From: Paracoccus methylovorus
GTDB lineage: Bacteria > Pseudomonadota > Alphaproteobacteria > Rhodobacterales > Rhodobacteraceae
Assembly: GCF_016919705.1 (NCBI RefSeq)
Contig: NZ_CP070368.1
Coordinates: 806,001 to 870,000 of the forward strand
Length of the DNA stretch: 64,000 nt
Direction of reading: 5' to 3'
Part shown: positions 57,184-64,000 of the stretch, in pieces
Layout of the letters: every line of letters starts with the position of its first letter
Position numbering within the stretch: the first letter of the stretch is position 1
The notes under the pieces: generated by a model
The model's input: the letters and a program-made list of their open reading frames with translations, nothing else
Databases searched by the model: none
What the model was told of the DNA's origin: nothing
Position numbers and translations under genes: made by a program

Positions 57184-57210
57184 TCTGCCACGCTTTTTGC
57201 GATGTCGCAT

Positions 57211-57231
57211 GGGTATTTGGGCAACGAAGAA
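57211..57231 (+). repeat. Intergenic repeat copy R8
   Basis: GGGTATTTGGGCAACGAAGA followed by A, 27 bases after the prfB stop and in sense with it. Same sub-type as R4, R5 and R7. Confidence 0.6.
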
Positions 57232-57382
57232 ATGCTGATCTTGGCCTGAGTTGAAGGCAGGGTCGTGGTTTGCTGCCTGTTGCGGGGTTGCATCCGTTGG
57301 CGGCATCGCGCGGTGGGGCGGTTTTGGCCTTGGTCCGGTTGCGTTAGCCTGTCCGCTGTCTGGACCTGCGGGAGCGCGCGGC

Positions 57383-58438
57383 ATGGAAGTGAAGCGGATC
57401 AACCTGGCCCTGCAAGGCGGCGGCGCGCATGGCGCCTTTGCCTGGGGTGTTTTGGATCGGCTGCTGGACGAGCCCGGAATTGAGATCCGGGGCATCAGCG
57501 GCACTTCGGCCGGGGCGCTTAACGGGGCGGCTTTGGCGGCGGGCTTGTCCTGCGGGCCCGGCGGGCGCGGGCGCGAGGCTGCGCGCGAGAATCTGGCCCA
57601 TATCTGGTCGCAGGTCGGGCAGGTCAGCGACAACTCCGTCGTGCGCTGGCTGCATTCGATGTTCCCGGTGCCGCGAGGCTGGCAAAGGCTGACAGAGCTG
57701 TTCTCGCCCGTGGCGTGGCTGGGATCATTGACCCGGGTGTTCAGCCCCTATGATTCGGGACCGTTCTATACCAACCCGCTGGGCGCGATCCTGCGCGAGA
57801 TGCCGCATCCTCGTCTGGGGCGAGAAGAGGGGCCGGCGCTGTTCGTTACCGCGACCAATGTGCGCACCGGGCTGGTGCGGGTGTTTGGCGGGGCCGAGGT
57901 GACGGTGGAGGCTGTGCTGGCATCGGCCTGCCTGCCGGAATTATTCCGTGCCGTCGAACTGGACGATCCCCTGACGGGGCGGCGCGAGGCTTATTGGGAC
58001 GGCGGCTATTCCGGCAATCCGGCGCTGTTTCCGCTGTATCGCGCCGACTTGCCCCGCGACGTCGTGATCGTGAATATCAACCCGATGCTGCGCGACGCGA
58101 TCCCCAAGACCCCGGCCGCGATTCAGGACCGGGTGAACGAGATCAGCTTCAACGCAGCACTTCTGTCCGAGTTGCGGGCGATCAACTTCGTCAAGCGGCT
58201 GTTTGCCGAAGACCGGCTGACCGGGCGGCCGATGAAAAACGTGCTGCTGCACGCGATCATGGACGAAGAGCTTATGAATTCGCTGAGCGCCAGCACCAAG
58301 CTGCTTCCCAATCCCGGCCTGCTGCAGCGCATGCATGATGCAGGGATGGAGGCAGCCGAGCAGTTTCTGGAACGCGATGCCGGCAATATCGGTGAACGCG
58401 ATTCATATGATGTGTCGCGGTTGTTCGGCGCTCGCTAG
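57383..58438 (+). CDS. Patatin-like phospholipase
   Basis: A 351-residue patatin-fold acyl hydrolase. The oxyanion segment QGGGAHGAFAWG (11-22), the nucleophile elbow GTSAG (40-44; S42) and the Asp in YWDGGYSGN are all present, so a Ser-Asp dyad is complete. No signal peptide is seen. It probably cleaves phospholipid or acyl-ester substrates in the cytosol or at the membrane. GGGAGCG precedes the ATG. It is convergent with the SRP RNA gene. Confidence 0.88.
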   Translation: MEVKRINLALQGGGAHGAFAWGVLDRLLDEPGIEIRGISGTSAGALNGAALAAGLSCGPGGRGREAARENLAHIWSQVGQVSDNSVVRWLHSMFPVPRGWQRLTELFSPVAWLGSLTRVFSPYDSGPFYTNPLGAILREMPHPRLGREEGPALFVTATNVRTGLVRVFGGAEVTVEAVLASACLPELFRAVELDDPLTGRREAYWDGGYSGNPALFPLYRADLPRDVVIVNINPMLRDAIPKTPAAIQDRVNEISFNAALLSELRAINFVKRLFAEDRLTGRPMKNVLLHAIMDEELMNSLSASTKLLPNPGLLQRMHDAGMEAAEQFLERDAGNIGERDSYDVSRLFGAR

Positions 58439-58499
58439 CGAGATGCGATTCGCGCGAACGCCAGAAAGGTGCCAGCCAGTCTAATGAGGGGAAATGGGT

Positions 58500-58594
58500 G
58501 AGAGGCTGGACAGCGACCCAAGCGGGGCTCGTTACGGCTGCTTCCTTCCGGACCTGACCGAGTTGGCGAGGCGCTCGCCCGCGCCAGCCTCTCG
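58500..58594 (-). ncRNA. ffs: Signal recognition particle RNA (4.5S)
   Basis: The minus strand carries the universal 4.5S core GGTCAGGTCCGGAAGGAAGC followed by AGCC, with the GGAA tetraloop, flanked by complementary ends GAGAGGCTGG and CCAGCCTCTC that close a hairpin of about 94 bases. It pairs with Ffh to target membrane and secreted proteins. Exact ends are approximate. Confidence 0.95.
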
Positions 58595-58639
58595 CCGTCT
58601 AGATATGCGCGCATGCGGCCGGATGCAAGCCGTTGCCGG

Positions 58640-60019
58640 TCACAGATGCAGCCGCAGATGCAGGAAACCGTCGGGGTCGATACCGGCTGGCTCGACCCGG
58701 GTGGAAAGTGCGTCCAGATGCCGGGCGGCGGCTGGGCCGGTCCTGAACAGGACCGAGGTTCCGGGCAGGGCGCGAAAGCTCCAACCCAAGCGGGCATCGG
58801 GGGCAAGCACGCGGCGTTGCGCGACATAGCGGCGCAGGATGTCGCGCGTCCGGGAAGCACCGTCCAGCACCACGGGCCGTCCCGCCGTCGCCGGCCCGAA
58901 CAGGCCGCAATCGGACAGCCGAAAGCTGTTTGTCACCAGAATGAAGGGATGATTGGGCGCGACCGGGCGGCTGCGATGGGTCAGCGCGCCTATACGGTGC
59001 GAAACGCCATTTGCCAACCCGCCGTCCGGCGTGTAGCGGGGCGGCAGGCTTGGGTCGATCTGCCACTCAAGACCGTCGATGATATCGAAATTATAGCTGG
59101 GAAAGTCTGGGTCGATCAGCGGCTGGTCGAGTTTGCCCGGTTCCACGCGCAGGAACATGCTGGCCGAGCGTTCCAGCCACTCGCGTACCTTGGCACCGGT
59201 AAGGTGGATGGCGCAGATCCGGTTCGGAAACAGGTAAAGATCGGCGATGTTTCGCAGCGTCAGCCCTCCGGCGGGGACATCCGTGTAGTGCTGCGGCCCG
59301 CCACGCCCGCCCGCGCGAAAGGGCGCGGCTGCCGTAAGGATCGGCAGGTCCTGCCAGCAGGAGCCGCGCAGCGCTTGCCGCACATGCCAACGCTGCGCCA
59401 TGGCGACCAGACGCAGGCCGGGATCATCGCCGATCAGGGCGAAATAGCTGTTCAGCGGCTTTTCGGTCCGGCCGATGCGGCGGCGGAAATGCCGAAGCGT
59501 CCGGTGATGTGCCATAAGCGCGGGGCCGGTGATAAGGGGTTGGCCGTGCTCATCGTGGAACTGTCGCTCCAACAGAATGTGGTTTTGCACTGGCAGAGGA
59601 CGGCGCGGACGCAGGTTGGTCGAGACGATGGGAAATTCGACCCCCTCCAGCGTCCGGCGCAAAAAGCCCAGGCCAAAGCTGAAATCGTGGTTGCCTACGG
59701 TGGCGGCATCATAGCGCAGGGCGTTCATCGCGGCGATGGCCGGATGCCGCTGCTGGGGGGCGATATTGCCCTTTCTGCCAGATAATCGCCCATTGGACTG
59801 CCTTGCAGTGCGTGGCCATTGTCGAACAGCAGGCAATTTCGCGCCGTTTGGCGCGCGCGCGATCAGGCCTGCCGTCCGCGACAGTCCCATCCGCGCCGAT
59901 GGGCGATCAGCAAAATAGTCATATCCCAGCAGATGCATATGCAGGTCCGTGGTCGCCATGATGCGAAGTTCCAAGGCACCGACAGGCTGCGAATGGGTCA
60001 TGGGAGAGGTGGATTTCAT
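58640..60019 (-). pseudogene. Decayed 2',3'-cyclic-nucleotide phosphodiesterase/3'-nucleotidase (CpdB-like)
   Basis: The reading frame is open for 459 codons but the protein is broken. The start TTDLHMHLLGYDYF and later GNHDF are metallophosphatase motifs, and the C-terminal third (NSYFALIGDDPGL, YTDVPAGGLTLRNIAD, AIHLTGAKVREWLE) is a good 5'-nucleotidase C-domain. Between them the frame is wrong from about 59850 to 59757: the correct frame there encodes CLLFDNGHALQGSPMGDY, the second metal motif. Around 59534 some 170 residues expected in the family, including the GHQH motif, are missing. CpdB proteins are usually 620-650 residues long. Probably inactive. Confidence 0.75.
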
Positions 60020-60170
60020 CCGGCTTGAATGCGGTTATTATAGACATATTGCAACCGTGGATTGTATCTGGATCTGTGGCCCTGAGGGCGGATGTGACGC
60101 TTGCATGCCATGTCGCAACATGGAATTAACCGCGCTACGGTTCGACATTTTGTAGGTAACTGGATCAGCG

Positions 60171-60632
60171 ATGAAATTTTCGACCAGACGGGATATCGAT
60201 CTTGGGGCGGAGGCGCTGTTCCGCGCCGTCAGCGATTTCAATTCCATCGAGCGGCTTTTTGTGCGGCGGGGTGCCAGCGTGTGCCGGCTGGATGATTTGG
60301 ACGCGCCCGGTGTCGGCATGCGCTGGCTGATCGGGTTCAATTGGCGCGGCCAGCACCGCGAGATAACTGCCGAACTGGCGCAACTCGATGTGCCCGAGGT
60401 GGTGGTCATCACGGGTAATGCCGAACAGTTCGACCTAATGATCCGGGTGACCGTTGTTGCGCTGACACCGGAAAAATCGCGGCTTATCTTCGAGACCGAG
60501 GTGCATCCGCGCAGCATGAAGGCGCGGCTCTTGCTGCAAACGGCCAAGCTGGGCAAGGCGCAGCTTGACCGCAAGTTCACGAAGAAAGTCGGCGAATTCA
60601 TCGCCCATATCGCCTCGGGCGAACGGGCCTGA
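60171..60632 (+). CDS. SRPBCC-family (START-like) protein
   Basis: A 153-residue single-domain protein of the polyketide-cyclase/START-like fold, starting MKFSTRRDIDLGAEALFRAV and with a long C-terminal helix (TKKVGEFIAHIA). Such proteins bind hydrophobic ligands; the ligand is unknown. It diverges from the CpdB-like pseudogene, with about 150 bases between them, and converges with pheA. Confidence 0.8.
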   Translation: MKFSTRRDIDLGAEALFRAVSDFNSIERLFVRRGASVCRLDDLDAPGVGMRWLIGFNWRGQHREITAELAQLDVPEVVVITGNAEQFDLMIRVTVVALTPEKSRLIFETEVHPRSMKARLLLQTAKLGKAQLDRKFTKKVGEFIAHIASGERA

Positions 60633-60665
60633 CAAAGGCCCGCGCCGTGGTTCCTGGGTTGTGGC

Positions 60666-61553
60666 CTATTCGGCCGCCGTCGCTTGCGACTGGATCGCGC
60701 GCAGCGGATCCGCCGGATAGACGCCCAGAATATTCAGGCTGGAGGTGAAATAGGCCAGTTCCTCCAGCGCGCGGGCGACATGCGCATCTTCTGGATGACC
60801 CTCGATGTCGGCATAGAATTGCGTGGCGGTAAAGACACCGTCCACCATATAGCTTTCCAGCTTGATCATGTTGACGCCGTTGGTGGCAAAGCCGCCAAGC
60901 GCCTTGTAAAGCGCGGCCGGGATGTTGCGGACGCGAAAGACGAAACTGGTGATCATGGTCGTGCCGCCTTCGGCATTGGTGCGGCGGCCGAAATCGGGTT
61001 CGCGCGCCATGACCAGGAAGCGGGTGGTGTTGTTCTGGCGGTCCTCGATCCCCGAGGCCAGTTCCTCAAGCCCGTAGATCTCACCCGCGAGCGGGGCGGC
61101 CAGCGCGGCCAGCGACCTCTCGCCCCGATTGGCGACTTCAAGTGCCGAGCCGGCGGTATCGGCGCCGACCATGCCCCGGATGGCGTGACGGCGCAGAAAG
61201 CCGCGGCACTGGCCCAGAAGGACCGGGTGGCTCATGGCGTCGCTGACTTCGGAAAGCTTGGTGCCCGGTACGGCCAGCAGGCTTATGCGCACGCGCACGA
61301 AACCTTCGTCGATGATGTGCAGCCCGCTTTCTGGCAGCAGGTGATGAATGTCGGCCACCCGCCCATAGGTCGAATTTTCGACCGGCAGCATGGCAAGTTC
61401 GGCCCGGCCGCTACGCACCGCTTCGATCGTGTCCTCAAAGGTGCGGCAGGGCAGCGCCTCCATCTGCGGGCGATAATGCCGGCAGGCCTGATGGCTGTAG
61501 GCGCCGGGTTCGCCCTGAAATGCGATCACGTTCTGGGTCGCGGTATCGGTCAT
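60666..61553 (-). CDS. pheA: Prephenate dehydratase
   Basis: A 295-residue stand-alone prephenate dehydratase, converting prephenate to phenylpyruvate in phenylalanine synthesis. The catalytic domain has FQGEPGAYSHQACRHY, LPVENSTYGRV and NNTTRFLVM (with the catalytic Thr); a C-terminal ACT domain near residues 195-275 (TSFVFRVRNIPAALYKALG, NMIKLESYM) should sense phenylalanine. No chorismate-mutase domain is present. It diverges from cycM. Confidence 0.94.
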   Translation of the reverse strand: MTDTATQNVIAFQGEPGAYSHQACRHYRPQMEALPCRTFEDTIEAVRSGRAELAMLPVENSTYGRVADIHHLLPESGLHIIDEGFVRVRISLLAVPGTKLSEVSDAMSHPVLLGQCRGFLRRHAIRGMVGADTAGSALEVANRGERSLAALAAPLAGEIYGLEELASGIEDRQNNTTRFLVMAREPDFGRRTNAEGGTTMITSFVFRVRNIPAALYKALGGFATNGVNMIKLESYMVDGVFTATQFYADIEGHPEDAHVARALEELAYFTSSLNILGVYPADPLRAIQSQATAAE

Positions 61554-61636
61554 GGATCACACCTTGGCTTGGGGCCGTGCCCTGTGTCGGGGCGGCCCCG
61601 CCGCCCGTTTTGTGTCGTGGGTGCGACAACTACACC

Positions 61637-61666
61637 TTGAACCGACGGAACAAAAGCGGGTAGATA
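61637..61666 (+). promoter_or_regulatory. Putative sigma70-type promoter of cycM
   Basis: TTGAAC (61637-61642) and GTAGAT (61660-61665, 17-base spacer) or TAGATA one base later. Predicted start near 61672, 32 bases before the ATG. No FNR site is seen here. Confidence 0.45.
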
Positions 61667-61703
61667 CGCGCAAACGCACGGACAGACCCAGGGAAACGCA
61701 GAC

Positions 61704-62234
61704 ATGTTCGATACCATGACCGTCACCAAGGCCGCCGGGGCGCTGATCGGCTCGCTCCTGTTCCTTTTGTTGATGAACTGGGCGGCGTCGGGCATCTTCC
61801 ACACCGGTCCCGCAGGTCATGGCGGTGAGGGCGAAGAACACGCCCAAGCCTATACCATCCCGGTCGAGGATACTGGAAGTGCCGAAGATGTCGCAGCCGA
61901 TGAAGGCCCCGATTTTGCCGCCGTCCTTGCCTCGGCCGATGCTGCCGCAGGCGAAAAAGTGTTCGGAAAATGCCGCGCCTGCCACAAGCTGGACGGCAGC
62001 GACGGCACCGGCCCGCACCTGAATGGTGTCGTGGGCCGCGCGGTCGCCAGCGTCGGCGGCTTCAAGTATTCCGACCCCATGGTGGCGCATGGCGGCGATT
62101 GGACGCCAGAGGCGCTGCAGGAATTCCTGACCAACCCGAAAGCCGTGGTCAAAGGCACGAAGATGGCCTTTGCCGGTCTGCCCAAGGTCGAGGATCGCGC
62201 CAACCTGATCGCCTATCTGGAAAGCCAGCAATAA
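61704..62234 (+). CDS. cycM: Membrane-anchored cytochrome c552 (CycM)
   Basis: A 176-residue class I cytochrome c with an N-terminal membrane anchor (about residues 9-30), an acidic linker, and a haem domain with C90-RA-C93-H94; the Met ligand lies in GTKMAFAG near residue 154. It closely resembles Paracoccus denitrificans cytochrome c552, which carries electrons from the bc1 complex to the aa3 oxidase. AGGGAAAC precedes the ATG. A strong terminator follows. Confidence 0.94.
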   Translation: MFDTMTVTKAAGALIGSLLFLLLMNWAASGIFHTGPAGHGGEGEEHAQAYTIPVEDTGSAEDVAADEGPDFAAVLASADAAAGEKVFGKCRACHKLDGSDGTGPHLNGVVGRAVASVGGFKYSDPMVAHGGDWTPEALQEFLTNPKAVVKGTKMAFAGLPKVEDRANLIAYLESQQ

Positions 62235-62264
62235 GCGATCCGCAGCAAGCATTTGCGCAAGAAC

Positions 62265-62293
62265 AGGGCGTCCCGCGGGGCGCCCTTTTTTTC
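62265..62293 (+). terminator. Intrinsic terminator of cycM
   Basis: AGGGCG (62265-62270) and CGCCCT (62281-62286) pair across TCCCGCGGGG and are followed by a run of seven T. Confidence 0.9.
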
Positions 62294-62420
62294 ATGCCGC
62301 CGCGTGGACCGCACGGCGGATCACGCAATTGCATATTGAACCGCGGCGGAGGACTGCTAGCTTTGGCGCCCAAGGCGGATTGCGGCCCGAGCAAGACAGA
62401 ACAAGGATCGACAAGACCCG

Positions 62421-64000
62421 ATGACGATGCGTTTCATGCGACAAGTTCCGATGGCCGTGTTACTGGCGTTGTTGCCCGGCTGGTTACAGGCTCAGGACCA
62501 GCAGCCCCCAAAAACCATCACGTCGCATGGGATTTCGGTCTTTGGCACGCCTGAATTGCCCGCCGATTTTCCGCATCTGCGCTATGTGAACCCGGACGCG
62601 CCCAAGGGGGGCCAGATTTCGGAATGGGCCAGCGGCGGTTTCGACAGCTACAATCCCTTTACCCATCGTGGCCGCGCGGCGGCGCTGTCCAGTTCGATGC
62701 TGGAGCCGCTGATGGAAACCGTCGCCGATGAGATCGGCACTGCCTATTGCCTGCTTTGCGAGACCATCGAATATCCCGAAAGCCGCGACTGGGTGATCTT
62801 TCACCTGAGGCCCGAGGCGCAGTTTTCCGACGGAACGCCGCTGACCGCCCATGACGTGCTGTTTTCGTTCGAGCTTTTGCGTGACAAGGGGCTGTCCTCA
62901 TATCGCACGATCATCTCGAAAATCGTCGACAAGGCCGAGGTGATCGACGACCACACCATCAAGTTCATCTTCCGCCCCGACTATCCGCGCCGCGACGTGA
63001 TCCAGTCGGTGGGCGGTCAGATCGTCTTCTCGCGCGAAGATTTTCTTAAGAACAAGCGCGATATCGAACAGTCGAGCAACATCCCCTACGTCGGCTCAGG
63101 CCCCTATATGTTCGACCGGGCCGATATCGGGCGGTCGGTCGTCCTGCGACGCAATCCCGATTACTGGGGCAAGGATCTGCCGATCAATGTCGGGCGCCAC
63201 AATTTCGACAGCATTCGCATCGAGTATTTTGGCGATTACGACAGCGCTTTCGAGGCGTTCAAGGCCGGTGTCTATACTTTCCGTAACGAGGCAAGCTCGA
63301 TCCATTGGGCGACGCGTTATGATTTCCCCGCCGTCCAGTCCGGCGCTGTCAGGAAAGAGGCGCTGGCGGACGGCACCATCGCCTCGGGGCAGGGCTGGGT
63401 TTTCAACCTGCGCCGGCCCAAGTTCCAGGATATCCGGGTGCGGGAGGCTATCGAGCTGCTGTTCAACTTCGAATGGTCGAACGAGACGCTGTTTTACGGG
63501 CTTTACGACAGGGTGAATTCCCCCTGGGACAACAGCCCGCTGATGGCCGAGGGTCCTCCCACCCCCGAGGAGTTGGCCCTGCTTGAGCCGCTGGCCAAGG
63601 ATCTGCCGGAAGGCGTGCTGACCGATGACGCCGTGCTGCAGCCAGTGTCGGGCAAGACCCAGCTTGACCGCCGGAACATGCGCCAAGCCGCGAAGCTGCT
63701 GGACGATGCCGGATGGGCGGTGGGCTCTGACGGGATGCGCCGCAATGCTCAGGGCGAGGTGCTGCGGGTCGAGTTCCTGAACGACAGCGCGACATTCGAC
63801 CGGGTGATCAATCCCTTCGTGCAGAACCTGCGCGCGGTCGGCATCGACGCGGTGAACCTGCGGGTGGATGATGCGCAACTGACATCCCGCACCCGCAGCC
63901 ATGACTTTGATCTTGTGACGGATCAACTGGCGCAGGGCTATTTCCTGACTGGCGATACCGAGCAGACCTTCGGCTCGGAAAACGTTGGCGATGTGTTCAA
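62421..64000 (+). CDS. Peptide/oligopeptide ABC transporter substrate-binding protein, YejA-like (partial)
   Basis: The first ~526 codons; it runs off the right edge. A signal peptide (about residues 1-24, cleavage after LQA) precedes a class C substrate-binding fold (SBP_bac_5): FDSYNPFTHRGRAA, FHLRPEAQFSDGTPLTAHDV, YVGSGPYMFDR. The FGTPELPADFPHLRYVNPDAPKGG start is typical of YejA, the binding protein of the microcin-C/oligopeptide importer YejABEF. The rest of the operon is presumably to the right. Start codon could also be the ATG at 62427. Confidence 0.9.
   Translation, partial: MTMRFMRQVPMAVLLALLPGWLQAQDQQPPKTITSHGISVFGTPELPADFPHLRYVNPDAPKGGQISEWASGGFDSYNPFTHRGRAAALSSSMLEPLMETVADEIGTAYCLLCETIEYPESRDWVIFHLRPEAQFSDGTPLTAHDVLFSFELLRDKGLSSYRTIISKIVDKAEVIDDHTIKFIFRPDYPRRDVIQSVGGQIVFSREDFLKNKRDIEQSSNIPYVGSGPYMFDRADIGRSVVLRRNPDYWGKDLPINVGRHNFDSIRIEYFGDYDSAFEAFKAGVYTFRNEASSIHWATRYDFPAVQSGAVRKEALADGTIASGQGWVFNLRRPKFQDIRVREAIELLFNFEWSNETLFYGLYDRVNSPWDNSPLMAEGPPTPEELALLEPLAKDLPEGVLTDDAVLQPVSGKTQLDRRNMRQAAKLLDDAGWAVGSDGMRRNAQGEVLRVEFLNDSATFDRVINPFVQNLRAVGIDAVNLRVDDAQLTSRTRSHDFDLVTDQLAQGYFLTGDTEQTFGSENVGDVF

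Noticed and set aside
58435..58860. A minus-strand protein frame over the SRP RNA
   Set aside because: The conserved 4.5S core and closing stem explain the sequence better than a protein.

Overview
This window reads as a contiguous piece of the chromosome of a GC-rich alphaproteobacterium of the Rhodobacterales, almost certainly the genus Paracoccus. The strongest pointers are the order hemN - fnrP - uspA - ccoNOQP - ccoGHIS, a membrane-anchored cytochrome c552 (CycM) very like the one I remember from P. denitrificans, a C5-pathway-independent 5-aminolevulinate synthase, and general family content. No phage, transposase, integron or CRISPR array was seen; the window is core genome with ordinary intergenic repeats.

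Layout. 1-2.9 kb: end of a SPOR-domain gene, nagZ, scpA, scpB and a small basic protein. 3-8 kb: a two-domain dCTP deaminase, tRNA-Pro(GGG), ihfA-merR, a DksA-type zinc protein and the rpmF-plsX-fabH operon. 8.3-15.5 kb: a sulfotransferase diverging from a GT14-type glycosyltransferase, HIT protein, lone ABC ATPase, complex I-type zinc protein and polA. 15.7-27.2 kb: the microaerobic respiration block, hemN, fnrP, uspA, ccoNOQP and ccoGHIS. 27.3-37.8 kb: lolCE-lolD, PAP2 protein, YnfA, parE, ppk2, GST, dipeptidase, pepF. 37.8-43.6 kb: hydrolase, SCP2 protein, TPR protein, SUV3-like helicase, S4 protein, fdxA. 43.6-50 kb: a structured non-coding stretch, carD, an M20 peptidase, hemA, a RodZ-like protein, ispG. 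50-64 kb: DsbA-like protein, aminotransferase, amidase, PBP1A, prfB, patatin, SRP RNA, a decayed CpdB-like gene, SRPBCC protein, pheA, cycM and the start of a YejA-like binding protein.

The clearest functional theme is oxygen control. Five FNR-type sites (TTGAY-N4-ATCAA) lie upstream of hemN/fnrP, uspA/ccoN, ccoG, hemA and ppk2. Placing each at the usual activator distance of -41.5 puts a plausible -10 hexamer at the expected place for ccoN, ccoG, uspA and, more weakly, hemN, hemA and ppk2. Haem synthesis (hemA, hemN), the high-affinity cbb3 oxidase with its copper and assembly factors, the stress protein and possibly polyphosphate metabolism would therefore respond together to the regulator encoded here.

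The most unusual items are an FNR site in front of polyphosphate kinase 2; one FNR site apparently serving two divergent promoters (uspA/ccoN); an FNR site that directly abuts the fnrP start codon; a family of at least eight short repeats (core GGTATTTGGGCAACGAAGAA or a variant) that usually follow a stop codon and often a GC hairpin; a structured, possibly RNA-encoding gap between fdxA and carD; a 43-base near-perfect palindrome after ppk2; and a cpdB-like pseudogene with two compensating frameshifts and an internal deletion.
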